From Candidatus Heimdallarchaeota archaeon (GTDB lineage: Archaea > Asgardarchaeota > Heimdallarchaeia > Hodarchaeales > Hodarchaeaceae), in contig DXJL01000005.1 in assembly GCA_019057635.1 (NCBI GenBank), positions 1 to 41,715 on the forward strand: a stretch of 41,715 nucleotides of DNA, given 5' to 3'. Shown in pieces: positions 22,250 to 30,857 of this stretch. Made by a program: the position numbers and the translations under genes. Numbering within the stretch: position 1 is the stretch's first letter; each line of letters opens with the position of its first letter. The notes beneath the pieces are model-generated. The model saw nothing but the letters and a program-made list of their open reading frames with translations. It did not search any database and was not told the origin of the DNA.

Positions 22250-23961
22250 CTACCTCTCCGAAACGTCCCAATAAAGACCCAAATACAGAAACCCCCTCCG
22301 ATCGCGCCGAAATCCTTCAGAAGCGAAAAAATTGGGAGGAAGAATATGAGCAATTAATGAAAAAAAAGCCTGAAAGACTTTCTAGCTTCGTTACAACGTC
22401 TAGTGTGCCAATTAACCGTCTTTATGATCCTACCGATCTACCTCAAGATTGGAGCTACTTAAAAGACGTGGGTTATCCAGGTGAATTTCCTTATACTCGC
22501 GGAGTACAGCAAACTATGTATCGTGGTCGTTTGTGGACAATGAGACAATTTGCTGGTTTTGGAGGATCAGAAGAAACTAACGAAAGATTTAAATTTCTTT
22601 TAGCCAACGGAATGACAGGTCTGAGTGTAGCATTCCATCTGCCTACTCTTTATGGACGTGAATCGACACACCCAATGTCCTTGGGGGAAGTGGGGAAACT
22701 TGGAGTAGCCATTGACACATTACGGGATATGGAAATTCTTTTTGACGGAATTCCGTTAGACAAAGTTACTACTTCGATGACTATTAATGCTCCAGCAGCC
22801 ATTCTACTGTCTATGTATATCGCAGTAGCAGAAAAACAAGGCGTTTCCCCAGATCAAATAGGAGGGACAATACAAAACGACATTCTTAAGGAGTATATGG
22901 CTCAAAAATCATATATATTCCCACCTAAGCCATCAATGCGGCTTATCGTTGATACAATTAAATATTGTTCTAAATTTGTGCCTAGGTGGAATACGATATC
23001 GATTTCTGGTTATCACATCCGTGAAGCAGGATCTACTGCGGCTCAAGAGCTTGCATTTACTCTGATCAATGGATTAGAATACGTTAAATGGGCTGTCAAA
23101 TCGGGGATGGAAATAGATGAATTTGCACCTAGATTATCATTCTTCTTTAATTCGCATAACGATTTCTTCGAAGAAATTGCTAAATTCCGAGCAGCACGTC
23201 GCATTTGGGCTCGGTGGATGAGAGAATTTTCTCCAAAGAATGAACGCTCTCTCTGGCTTAGATTTCATACACAGACTGCTGGTTGTTCTTTAACAGCTCA
23301 ACAACCGTATAATAACGTTGTACGAACGACTGTTCAATCTATGGCTGCTGTAATAGGCGGTACACAGTCGTTACATACTAATTCGTTGGATGAAGCCCTT
23401 GCTTTACCCAGTGAAGATGCAGTAGAAATAGCACTACGTACACAACAAATAATTGCTCATGAAAGTGGACTCACTAATACGATTGATCCGCTTGCCGGGA
23501 GTTACTTCGTAGAGAGCCTCACAAACTTGATGGAAAAAGAAGTTGAAGATTATCTCCAAAAAGTTGACCAACTCGGAGGAGTAATCCCCGCGATTGAGAA
23601 GGGATTCTTCCAGCAAGAGATCGCTAATGCAGCTTACCAATATCAAAAAGAAATCGAAAAAAATGAAAGGACCATCGTAAGTGTTAACGATTTTACCAAA
23701 GATGAAGATATTGAAATTCCAATTTTACAAATTGGAGATGAGATTGCTGAAAGACAAAAAAAGCGATTAGAACGAGTTAAACAGGAAAGAAATACTGAAA
23801 AAGTTACTACCGCCTTATTAAAAATTCAAGAAGCAGCCAAGGGAAATGAAAATTTGTTTCCACTAATATTAGATGCAGTAAAATTGTATGCCTCCATTGG
23901 GGAAATATGCGATGTTCTAAGGGAAGTTTTTGGAGAATGGAAAGGAGATTTATTGTTTTAA
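22246..23961 (+). CDS. Methylmalonyl-CoA mutase, large (catalytic) subunit
   Basis: Catalytic subunit of methylmalonyl-CoA mutase, which interconverts succinyl-CoA and (R)-methylmalonyl-CoA using adenosylcobalamin. At 571 residues it carries only the TIM-barrel substrate domain, as in archaea. Typical segments are PYTRGVQQTMYRGRLWTMRQFAGFG (around residues 84-108, quoted in part: YTRGVQ and MRQFAGFG), the MTINAPAA region, the HIREAG segment (about residues 256-261), QTAGCSLTAQQP and TNTIDPLAGSY. The B12-binding domain is the separate downstream gene. The TTG start overlaps the stop of the adenosyltransferase gene. Together they form a propionate/succinate interconversion unit. No epimerase or MeaB-type chaperone is in the window. 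Confidence 0.95.
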   Translation: MTTSPKRPNKDPNTETPSDRAEILQKRKNWEEEYEQLMKKKPERLSSFVTTSSVPINRLYDPTDLPQDWSYLKDVGYPGEFPYTRGVQQTMYRGRLWTMRQFAGFGGSEETNERFKFLLANGMTGLSVAFHLPTLYGRESTHPMSLGEVGKLGVAIDTLRDMEILFDGIPLDKVTTSMTINAPAAILLSMYIAVAEKQGVSPDQIGGTIQNDILKEYMAQKSYIFPPKPSMRLIVDTIKYCSKFVPRWNTISISGYHIREAGSTAAQELAFTLINGLEYVKWAVKSGMEIDEFAPRLSFFFNSHNDFFEEIAKFRAARRIWARWMREFSPKNERSLWLRFHTQTAGCSLTAQQPYNNVVRTTVQSMAAVIGGTQSLHTNSLDEALALPSEDAVEIALRTQQIIAHESGLTNTIDPLAGSYFVESLTNLMEKEVEDYLQKVDQLGGVIPAIEKGFFQQEIANAAYQYQKEIEKNERTIVSVNDFTKDEDIEIPILQIGDEIAERQKKRLERVKQERNTEKVTTALLKIQEAAKGNENLFPLILDAVKLYASIGEICDVLREVFGEWKGDLLF

Positions 23962-23979
23962 TTGAAAGGAAGTCATTCA

Positions 23980-24390
23980 ATGAGCACAAGTCAAAAAATA
24001 CGCGTGTTATTAGCTAAACCAGGGTTAGATGGTCATGATCGGGGTGTTAAAGTTGTCGCAAGGGCATTACGTGATGCTGGAATGGAAGTAATATACACAG
24101 GATTGCACAAAAGTCCAGAAGCAATTATAGAGGCAGCGTTACAGGAAGATGTAGATGTCATTGGGCTTTCCAGCTTAAGCGGTTCACACATGGCACTTTT
24201 CACACGAATTATGGAGCTTCTTGCAGAAAAAGAAATGGCAGTGGATACACTTGTGATAGCTGGGGGAATTATTCCCGACGATGACGCTCCAAAGCTTGAG
24301 AAAATCGGAATCAAAGGTATTTTTGGTCCTGGTGCGGATACTGATACCATAGCAAATTTTATCAGAGCAAATATTAAACGTACCTTGTAA
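23980..24390 (+). CDS. Methylmalonyl-CoA mutase, B12-binding subunit
   Basis: The 136-residue cobalamin-binding subunit. [18 protein letters not shown] (about residues 13-30) contains DGHDRG, in which His is the lower axial ligand to cobalt (D-x-H-x-x-G). GLSSLSGSH (about 61-69) and [11 protein letters not shown] (about 90-100) complete the Rossmann-like B12-binding site. I chose the ATG at 23980 because GAAAGGAAG lies just upstream; an in-frame TTG at 23962 is less likely. It follows the catalytic subunit by 18 bases and completes the split mutase. Confidence 0.95.
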   Translation: MSTSQKIRVLLAKPGLDGHDRGVKVVARALRDAGMEVIYTGLHKSPEAIIEAALQEDVDVIGLSSLSGSHMALFTRIMELLAEKEMAVDTLVIAGGIIPDDDAPKLEKIGIKGIFGPGADTDTIANFIRANIKRTL

Positions 24391-24433
24391 GAGTGATAAC
24401 GATTTCGATAATTCTACAATATTGGGTTATAAC

Positions 24434-24580
24434 ATGACGTCGTACCTATGTCAAAAATGCCATCAGGAAATAGATCCTGCCGAATTGGAAACATTACCTG
24501 GGATTAGATGTATTATCTGCGGACATAGGATTCTCTTAAAAAAACGTCCCCCAATTATTAAAAGATTAAAAACAGATTAA
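24434..24580 (+). CDS. rpo12: DNA-directed RNA polymerase subunit Rpo12 (RpoP)
   Basis: A 48-residue zinc-ribbon protein matching archaeal Rpo12/RPB12. C6-x-x-C9 is followed by the acidic EIDPAELETL, then PGIRCIICGHRIL with C26-x-x-C29, then KKRPPIIKRLKTD. The GIRC-xx-CG-x-RI(L)-x-K-x-RPP pattern is diagnostic. Rpo12 contacts Rpo3 and Rpo10 in the polymerase assembly platform. It lies 43 bases downstream of the B12-binding mutase subunit on the same strand, 129 bases before aIF1. It is easily missed because of its size. Confidence 0.93.
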   Translation: MTSYLCQKCHQEIDPAELETLPGIRCIICGHRILLKKRPPIIKRLKTD

Positions 24581-24709
24581 TCCGTAAAGAAGAATGAATT
24601 TCCAACACAGAAAAACTGATTTAGTATTAGTTTTAGATAAATTTATATTCTCTCGTAAATTAGTGATTGTCAGCTGATTCAACCAGAAATCTGAGGTTAA
24701 TATAAAAAA

Positions 24710-25021
24710 ATGGGTGAAATTTGTAAAACTTGTGGTTTACCGACAGAGTTATGTGCCTGTTCGGATATCGCAAGAGAAGAGCAGACGAGTATTCGTGTCT
24801 ATATTGAAAGAAGAAAATGGGGAAGAGAAGTAACCGTGATAGCGGGATTATCGAAAGATATCGATTTAAAACCCTTAACTAAACGCTTGAAGAAAAAATT
24901 AGCAACGGGTGGGACTACAAAGGAAGGGCGGATTGAACTTCAAGGTAATTTCATGCGATTAGTTTCCCCTATCTTAGTAAAAGAAGGTTTTCCTGAATCA
25001 TCTATCGAGCTTCGGTATTAA
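24710..25021 (+). CDS. Translation initiation factor aIF1 (SUI1)
   Basis: Archaeal homologue of eIF1, 103 residues, which helps start-codon selection on the 30S subunit. The N-terminal Cys-rich stretch CKTCGLPTELCAC (about residues 5-17) is typical of archaeal aIF1. The SUI1 core follows: RRKWGREVTVIAGL (about 34-47), LKKKLATGGTTKEGRIELQG (about 60-79) and the basic loop TGGTxKxG. Its neighbour is Rpo12. Ends just before a bidirectional terminator-like region. Confidence 0.95.
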   Translation: MGEICKTCGLPTELCACSDIAREEQTSIRVYIERRKWGREVTVIAGLSKDIDLKPLTKRLKKKLATGGTTKEGRIELQGNFMRLVSPILVKEGFPESSIELRY

Positions 25022-25089
25022 TTTCTCCAATGATTTTCCTTCAGAAATTTTAAACAGAAGATTCTTCTTTGTCTACACGAATGTGTGAT

Positions 25090-25170
25090 CCTCATTCAAT
25101 TGAGGTGAATTAAAAAATGGTGACCTCCACCCTTTCAAACGTGTAGGTGCGTTTCACCTTTATTTTCTTT
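25090..25170. terminator. Bidirectional terminator-like stem between aIF1 and DUF211
   Basis: GGTGA (25119-25123) pairs with TCACC (25154-25158), and inside it CACC pairs with GGTG across a symmetric internal loop. On the plus strand T-rich sequence follows (TTTATTTTCTTT); on the minus strand the flank is TTTTTTAA. A small CCTCA/TGAGG hairpin (25090-25105) precedes it. Placed between convergent genes, this fits termination of both transcripts. Confidence 0.5.
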
Positions 25171-25190
25171 ATAATAAATTGTTAGATACT

Positions 25191-25523
25191 TTAATCTTGA
25201 GGAGTTTCTATAGCCTCAACTAAATGCTTGCCAGAGATGACTTGATCTATAGAATGGATCGAACCATGTAAATCATTGATCGCTTTTAATATCAATTCAT
25301 AATTCATGTTCGATCCTTCCAGAACTACTTTTAAATTCTCTGTTTTTGCGTCTATTTCAACAAGAGTACAATTTACGGCATTTACCCCATCAATTTGTTC
25401 TAATGCAGTTGCAAAAGATACAAGAGAGGGATCGTGAAGTTTTAATACATCTAGCACAAGACGGCGAACACCACCGACCTTTGTAGTACTTTTTCCACCC
25501 TTTGCATCAGTTTTGTCTGACAT
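25191..25523 (-). CDS. DUF211-family protein
   Basis: A 110-residue archaeal protein of the DUF211 family (PF02680). Typical features are GVRRLVLDVLKLHDPSL (about residues 18-34), DGVNAVNCTLVEIDAKTENL (about 45-64) and the C-terminal GSIHSIDQVISG. The fold is a ferredoxin-like beta-alpha-beta-beta sandwich; family members form rings, but their function is not established. Convergent with aIF1 across a terminator-like stem. Confidence 0.88.
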   Translation of the reverse strand: MSDKTDAKGGKSTTKVGGVRRLVLDVLKLHDPSLVSFATALEQIDGVNAVNCTLVEIDAKTENLKVVLEGSNMNYELILKAINDLHGSIHSIDQVISGKHLVEAIETPQD

Positions 25524-25635
25524 AACTTCTGTGACACCTAAATTTATTTCGTATTAGAATAGAATACTGTGAGCGCTACTCAACAAAAAAGGTTTTTAAA
25601 CCTTAGGAAAAGAAATAATAAATTGTGATGCACAG

Positions 25636-25977
25636 ATGTCAAATCTAAATCGGTTTTTTTCGCAAGAAATCGGGGGAAAACCAAAATCCGATGAAACCCT
25701 TAAGAAAAAAAAACCATTCCTTTTCACCCGTAATAAATTCCCTCCTACTCTAGGTGATTTATCGAAAAAGGAGTTATTGGAATTACTAGAACGAGTGATC
25801 CCTCTCATTCCAGGATTTTTTGCTAATTTAGCCTGGACTCGACAAAAAATTCTTCCCAAAAATCCCAAAATTACCCCAGAAAACCTGGCCAGTCAATTGA
25901 GTATTCCTATGCTAGTAGCATATTATATTTTAGAACAACTTCAGGAAGGCTACTCCTCAGAAAGACCATCAGATTGA
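25636..25977 (+). CDS. Hypothetical protein with possible helix-turn-helix
   Basis: A 113-residue basic protein I do not recognise. Residues of about 38-60 form an amphipathic helix pair (LGDLSKKELLELLERVIPLIPGFF, cited by position). The last 40 residues (TPENLASQLSIPMLVAYYILEQL) look like a helix-turn-helix in which LASQLSIP is the turn. It overlaps the convergent TPR-like gene by 28 bases. Low support beyond an open frame with sensible composition. Confidence 0.5.
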   Translation: MSNLNRFFSQEIGGKPKSDETLKKKKPFLFTRNKFPPTLGDLSKKELLELLERVIPLIPGFFANLAWTRQKILPKNPKITPENLASQLSIPMLVAYYILEQLQEGYSSERPSD

Positions 25978-27176
25978 AACATAATTTCTGCAATGTTTTG
26001 GTAAGAATTAAGTTTATTAATTGCGTCGGTACATCCGTCAATCAGAGGGGTATTATTTAATTCTTCAGCTTTTGCTTTTGCCCTTTCCAGCACTTGTGTA
26101 GCTTCAGTAAAATGCACCATTGCTTCAGGCATCAGTTGGTCGTATTCGACTACTGCGTTACAAAACATTGTCATTGCGTTAAAATAGAGAATTTGAGGTT
26201 TAAAGGAATTGGCTAGTTCTTCACCAGGCAATTTGCTAAGCATTCCATCAAGAATTTTATGTGCGTAGGTAAAATTTGTAGCTGCGAATTCATGATTATC
26301 TTTTGCCATACTATCTTTCGCTAGGGCTTCATAATATGAAGACATCTGCATTTGTTCTTGCAGTTCATATTCAATATTACTTTGAATTTTCCTCAAGGAT
26401 CGATAAAGTTGAGCAGATTTGTTATATTCTAAGGAGGCCTTATTATAAGCTTCATTTTCTGAATGAAGAACACCAGTGGTAAAAAATGATTCTGCTTGTT
26501 TTTCTAATTTTTCAAGTCCCAACTTTATAATATGAGTTCGTGTTGCATTAAAATCGTCATTACTTGATTCTTGGCCCAAAAATCGGGCTTTTCGAAAAAA
26601 TCGTAAAGCTTGGTACATCTCATCTGATTTCAGTGTAGTTTTTCCTCGCAAATCATATAAAAGCCCTGTAACATAGTAAATATTTCTCAATGAATCGAAA
26701 TAATGATAGTAATCTTGCCTTTCCTGTTCCATTTCCAATTCATTTGAATACCGCTTTATTGCTTCTGTAAATAGGATTTCAGCTTGAGCTAAATCATTTT
26801 CTTCAAAAGTAGTGCGTGCACGTAAGTTCTGGATTCTAGCATCCGTTCTTAATAGAAGACGGTCGATATCATATTGCCATTGTGCGTAAAAATCAGGAAA
26901 TTCACTTTGGATCTTCGATATTCCTTCTTGGACTTTATGATAGTTGTTTAATGCCTTGTTCATCCGGTTTCTTAAAAATAAAAACTCACTGTTAAAGAAT
27001 AAACGTAAATTTTGTAGAAAGTGTAAGTAAAATTCGAAATCTGGGTTTTCTTGGGAACTTAAGGTTTCGTTGAGCTCATCACAAATGTTTACTACTTCAG
27101 CTATTTTATCAGCCGAAATTTGATAATCCTGGGTAAAGATCTCTTTTATTCTCGCTACTGCAGTTACTTCATTCAT
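25950..27176 (-). CDS. TPR-like helical repeat protein
   Basis: A 408-residue, almost entirely helical acidic protein. Repeated helix pairs such as DLAQAEILFTEAIKRYSNEL (about 126-145), ALRFFRKARFLGQ and YNKASLEYNKSAQLYRSL have the small-residue and aromatic spacing of tetratricopeptide repeats. No catalytic motif or signal peptide. A scaffold for protein-protein contacts is the likely role, partner unknown. Its 3' end overlaps the convergent small gene at 25636-25977. Confidence 0.6.
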   Translation of the reverse strand: MNEVTAVARIKEIFTQDYQISADKIAEVVNICDELNETLSSQENPDFEFYLHFLQNLRLFFNSEFLFLRNRMNKALNNYHKVQEGISKIQSEFPDFYAQWQYDIDRLLLRTDARIQNLRARTTFEENDLAQAEILFTEAIKRYSNELEMEQERQDYYHYFDSLRNIYYVTGLLYDLRGKTTLKSDEMYQALRFFRKARFLGQESSNDDFNATRTHIIKLGLEKLEKQAESFFTTGVLHSENEAYNKASLEYNKSAQLYRSLRKIQSNIEYELQEQMQMSSYYEALAKDSMAKDNHEFAATNFTYAHKILDGMLSKLPGEELANSFKPQILYFNAMTMFCNAVVEYDQLMPEAMVHFTEATQVLERAKAKAEELNNTPLIDGCTDAINKLNSYQNIAEIMFQSDGLSEE

Positions 27177-27355
27177 TTAATGGTCCACACTTATAATTTA
27201 AACACTCGCGGCTTATTTAGGAAGATGAATTACCAAAACATATCAAAGTTCTGGTGGGAATATTGAGAATTTTGCGATAAAAAAGATTTTCATATTCTTA
27301 GGAATTCCTCTCTAATGTCAGATAGCAAAAGAAAAACAAGCTGTAGGTGTAAGAA

Positions 27356-28384
27356 ATGACCGACTGGACATCAGAAGAGGGTATTACCGAGGAAGAGAAA
27401 CTTTACTACTATAGGAAGGCAGGGCAAATTGGTTACGAAGTGTTACATTCAGTAAAAGATATGATAAAACCTGGAGTTCCTATTATTGACATTTGTGAGT
27501 CCGCTGAAAAGATGATTTTAGATAAAGGAGCGGAAGGGTTTGGTTTTCCAACCAACGTATCTATTAACAATATTGCAGCCCATTATACAAGTCCTTTCGG
27601 GGATGAAAATGTAATTCCTGACTCTGGAAGTATTAAGCTAGATATTGGAGTACATGTAAACGGATATATTGCAGATACTGCTGTTACAGTGATTTTTTCT
27701 GAAGAGCTGAAAGATCTACAAAAAGCAGCCGAGGAAGGATTTAATGCCGGTATGGAAATTATTCAGGCTGGAACACTTCCCTCAATGGTAGGTGGAAGAA
27801 TTGAAGAGACTATTACTGGATTCGGGTATCGACCAATTAGAGAACTTACGGGCCACAAATTAGGACGATTTACGCTACACGGAGATAAAAGGTTACCAAG
27901 TGTAAGTTCTCCATTCGATCCTGCTGAAGCTGCACTAGAAGTAGGGGAAGCTTATGCTTTGGAAACGTTTGCTACAACCGGATCAGGAAGTATTCATGAA
28001 ATAAAGGGATCTAGGTATATTTATATGCTCCTTCCCCGACGAATTGCTATTAGGAATCTCGTTTCCAGAAAAATATATTCAACAATCTATAAGAAATATA
28101 AGACACTCCCGTTCGCAGAAAGATGGCTCAGTTCTTATGATCAATTTAATCGTGCTAGGGTTCGGTTCGCAATACGAGAATTGTTAAGCAATGGTGGAGC
28201 CATCGTGTACCCAACACTTGCAGATGAAAAAGGGAGTTATGTCGCTCAGTATGAACATACTTTTGTAATCACTGAAAATGATGGAGTGATTATCACTACC
28301 AAACCTCCTTTTAAGTTCGAGATCCCCGAATCTCTTTCTGAGAATGGAAGCGAGAAGAAATCTACAACTTCAGATGAGGAGTAA
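27356..28384 (+). CDS. map: Methionine aminopeptidase, type II
   Basis: Removes the initiator methionine from nascent proteins. At 342 residues it has the archaeal/eukaryotic MetAP2-like insertion. Active-site residues are all visible: H76 in NNIAAHYTSP, metal ligands D96 (KLDIGVH) and D107 (ADTAV), H167 in TGHKLGRF, H175 in TLHGDKRLPSV, E203 in YALETFATTG, and a final Glu in YEHTFVITE. The C-terminal extension is acidic. The start ATG gives MTDWTSEEGITEEEK. Followed after 171 bases by the uncharacterised 666-residue gene. Confidence 0.95.
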   Translation: MTDWTSEEGITEEEKLYYYRKAGQIGYEVLHSVKDMIKPGVPIIDICESAEKMILDKGAEGFGFPTNVSINNIAAHYTSPFGDENVIPDSGSIKLDIGVHVNGYIADTAVTVIFSEELKDLQKAAEEGFNAGMEIIQAGTLPSMVGGRIEETITGFGYRPIRELTGHKLGRFTLHGDKRLPSVSSPFDPAEAALEVGEAYALETFATTGSGSIHEIKGSRYIYMLLPRRIAIRNLVSRKIYSTIYKKYKTLPFAERWLSSYDQFNRARVRFAIRELLSNGGAIVYPTLADEKGSYVAQYEHTFVITENDGVIITTKPPFKFEIPESLSENGSEKKSTTSDEE

Positions 28385-28555
28385 ATACTACTTCAAATGG
28401 TATAACCTATCGGTTTCTCCTTTAAGTATAATTAAGGTCTGAAATATTGGGATTCCGTTAGTTTATTCCTCTAATAGAATATTTAAAATTCGATAAGCTT
28501 TTTCTATTCATCCTCCCTTGCTTATCTGAAACAAAGCAATTGTCATTTTCCGAGG

Positions 28556-30556
28556 ATGTTGTCATACTTGGGTTTGGAGAAGGATTTACGTAAAATTCTG
28601 ATAAAACTTCGTAAGGATAAGCTGATAGAAGAGAACTTGCTTTTAACACAGCTCAATAGAATGGAAAAATCTGCTAAAAATCAGGTAGAATATTCTCATA
28701 CCCCTTTATTAACCATGCTACAAACGGTTGACCAACATCAATCATTAAAAAAATTGAACTCAAAAATGGATACAATTGAAAGGGATATTGAGGCACTTAT
28801 TACTTCTTGGGAAAATAAAGATTTAACGGATGATGAGGCTCGAGGTAAAATTGCAAAACTTGTCGATTCAAAGCAATCGTATTGGTTACAAAGGGATAAT
28901 CTGAAGTATATCCTTATGGACAAGTTAAATTATCTTACATCTATAATTACGACATCAGGTCTTAATTCTCACGATTTTTTTAGTTCTAAATATAGTAGGA
29001 GCCAATTCAAGGTGGAAGCAAATATTCTAGATGCCTTTTTGGAGATATGGGTGAATCATCAAACATCAAACGCAGATGAAGAAAAATCTCTTGATGGGTT
29101 TAGTGTAACTGAAATCATAGAATCTGATATCTTAGAGGCCTTTATTTCTCCAATTTCGGAACAGAATCAAGTAAGGTTTCAGTTGAAAGAAATAATAAAA
29201 CCCCTTCCTGACATAATCAGTCAAGAACCTCTATTTAGTTCATCAGAGGTTCAAACAACAGAATCTAACACTTCTTCTAGTGAAGAAAAAGAAGAATCAT
29301 CACCTCAGATTCAAAAAGATGAAATGAATATTTGGAACTTCGTAGGTCTCGTGGCTTATAATCTGAAGAAAAAACCAATAGGATTAATTAGGGCGCCAAT
29401 TCAGGTAAATAAAATTCATTACTTGCCTATTGTTTTAGAAGAGTCCCTCTCGTTTACACAGATTAAATCTAAATATCTCTCATCTTTACAAATTTTAGGT
29501 ATAGACCCCAATACAACATCAACAGAAGAAATTCAATCGAAAATATCTGAAATGTTGAAAATCCCTCCTCAGCTCGCTTTTCAACCATCATTCTTTACTG
29601 AATGGCTTAGTCGCTTATCTGCAGATTTCATTCCAGTTAAACCAAAGATTGCAAATGTTTGGTTCCTCAAAGGGAACACTATTCAGAGTACATCTTCCGA
29701 TTCCTTAATTATCGACGAATCGGAATTAGAGAAAATCACATTACCCGCTTGGATACCAGTGCCCAGTCCACCCCCTTCTTTTACCGTTTCAATCGGTCAC
29801 ATAATTAAAGGAATAGCGGGAACTCATTTTGGTGAAATTGCAGGAATTATGAATCAAACCCCATTTGGTCATTCATTAATAATTGAACGTCCAATTCCTC
29901 CATCCACGTTGTTAGATATATTTTTACAGGGTCTGGGAAAACAAAATTTGGCTGAATTACGGTTTTATCTAGCAAAGAAACTGAAAATTGGAGAAGGAGA
30001 GGTGTTCTCCCCGAATAGTTTATGGAAAATTAATTTTCAGGAGAGATTATTACGATCCCCTCATGAAATTACCATTGCATATTATTCAATCGTCCCATCA
30101 TGTGCGTTTCACAAGTTAACAGAATTAAAAGCAAAGATTGGTATTTATTTTCATTCGATCTCTGAATCTTTAAAATTTTTAATTGGGAAATCCCTGTATA
30201 AGAACAACATTCATTTCGGAACTATTTATGGATTTAAAGTTGAAGATAATCAGCTTTTTGTACTCTTCTCTCCTCTTTCTGCTGATCAATTAGTTCAACA
30301 GGTAGGAAGGAAACATTCTCATCAACATTTAGACCGATTTCGAAAGAGGATATCCTTAGCTTTAGCAGTGCCTGAAAACGAAAGTTTATGGCCAAACAAC
30401 TTAGCAGTGTATTATCTTAATTTTATATTTCCGATGCGAGAAGAATTTAACTTGTTACCCAATACCATGGCAGCAATAGAGGCTAAATTTGCTTTAAAAC
30501 TAATTTCTTTTTCGGAATTTGACTCGATTACTGAAGACGGATTGTTTTGTGGATGA
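28556..30556 (+). CDS. Hypothetical protein, possibly with PRC-barrel-like modules
   Basis: A 666-residue protein with no family I can name. The first 140 residues are helical (coiled-coil-like, KKLNSKMDTIERDIEAL). A Ser/Glu-rich linker lies near 225-260. It is followed by WNFVGLVAYNLKKKPIGLIRAPI, whose G-x-V-x-x-x-K-x-x-x-I-G pattern resembles a PRC-barrel strand pair. Further mixed alpha/beta regions follow, with FGTIYGFKVEDNQLFVLF near residue 560 as a possible second one. A PRC-barrel reading would suggest an RNA-processing or membrane-adaptor role, but this is weak. Its stop overlaps the start of the DUF167 gene in ATGA, so the two are coupled. Confidence 0.55.
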   Translation: MLSYLGLEKDLRKILIKLRKDKLIEENLLLTQLNRMEKSAKNQVEYSHTPLLTMLQTVDQHQSLKKLNSKMDTIERDIEALITSWENKDLTDDEARGKIAKLVDSKQSYWLQRDNLKYILMDKLNYLTSIITTSGLNSHDFFSSKYSRSQFKVEANILDAFLEIWVNHQTSNADEEKSLDGFSVTEIIESDILEAFISPISEQNQVRFQLKEIIKPLPDIISQEPLFSSSEVQTTESNTSSSEEKEESSPQIQKDEMNIWNFVGLVAYNLKKKPIGLIRAPIQVNKIHYLPIVLEESLSFTQIKSKYLSSLQILGIDPNTTSTEEIQSKISEMLKIPPQLAFQPSFFTEWLSRLSADFIPVKPKIANVWFLKGNTIQSTSSDSLIIDESELEKITLPAWIPVPSPPPSFTVSIGHIIKGIAGTHFGEIAGIMNQTPFGHSLIIERPIPPSTLLDIFLQGLGKQNLAELRFYLAKKLKIGEGEVFSPNSLWKINFQERLLRSPHEITIAYYSIVPSCAFHKLTELKAKIGIYFHSISESLKFLIGKSLYKNNIHFGTIYGFKVEDNQLFVLFSPLSADQLVQQVGRKHSHQHLDRFRKRISLALAVPENESLWPNNLAVYYLNFIFPMREEFNLLPNTMAAIEAKFALKLISFSEFDSITEDGLFCG

Positions 30557-30825
30557 AGTTCCTAAAACAGGTAGGCAGTGATACTTTAATAACAGTTAAA
30601 GTCAAAACCCGCCAATCATCGAATATGATTCGCTTGGAAAACGATGAATTGTTTATTTATGTAAAAGATCCACCAATTAAGAATAAAGCGAATAGAACCA
30701 TTGTAAAATTAATGCGGAAACGCTTCAAAAATGACGTAAATCTAGAATATGGTCAAAATAGTACCACCAAGGTTTTACGGATTTGTAATATGAGCCCTAG
30801 TCAACTTCTAGAGTTATTGCGTTAA
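30553..30825 (+). CDS. DUF167 / YggU-family protein
   Basis: A 90-residue protein of the DUF167 family. The conserved core is seen in ITVKVKTRQSSNMI and LFIYVKDPPIKNKANRTIVKLM (cited by position, residues about 36-57: VKDPPIKNKANR matches the usual V-x-xPP-x-x-G-x-AN), then TTKVLRICN. Function of the family is unknown. I chose the ATG at 30553, which overlaps the preceding stop (ATGA), over an in-frame TTG at 30547. Confidence 0.85.
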   Translation: MKFLKQVGSDTLITVKVKTRQSSNMIRLENDELFIYVKDPPIKNKANRTIVKLMRKRFKNDVNLEYGQNSTTKVLRICNMSPSQLLELLR

Positions 30826-30857
30826 AAAAATTGAAAAAAAAGGAAGAAAAATTCAGT

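Noticed and set aside
23962..23979. TTG start for the B12-binding mutase subunit
   Set aside because: The ATG at 23980 has a well-spaced purine-rich ribosome site and gives the family-typical N-terminus.
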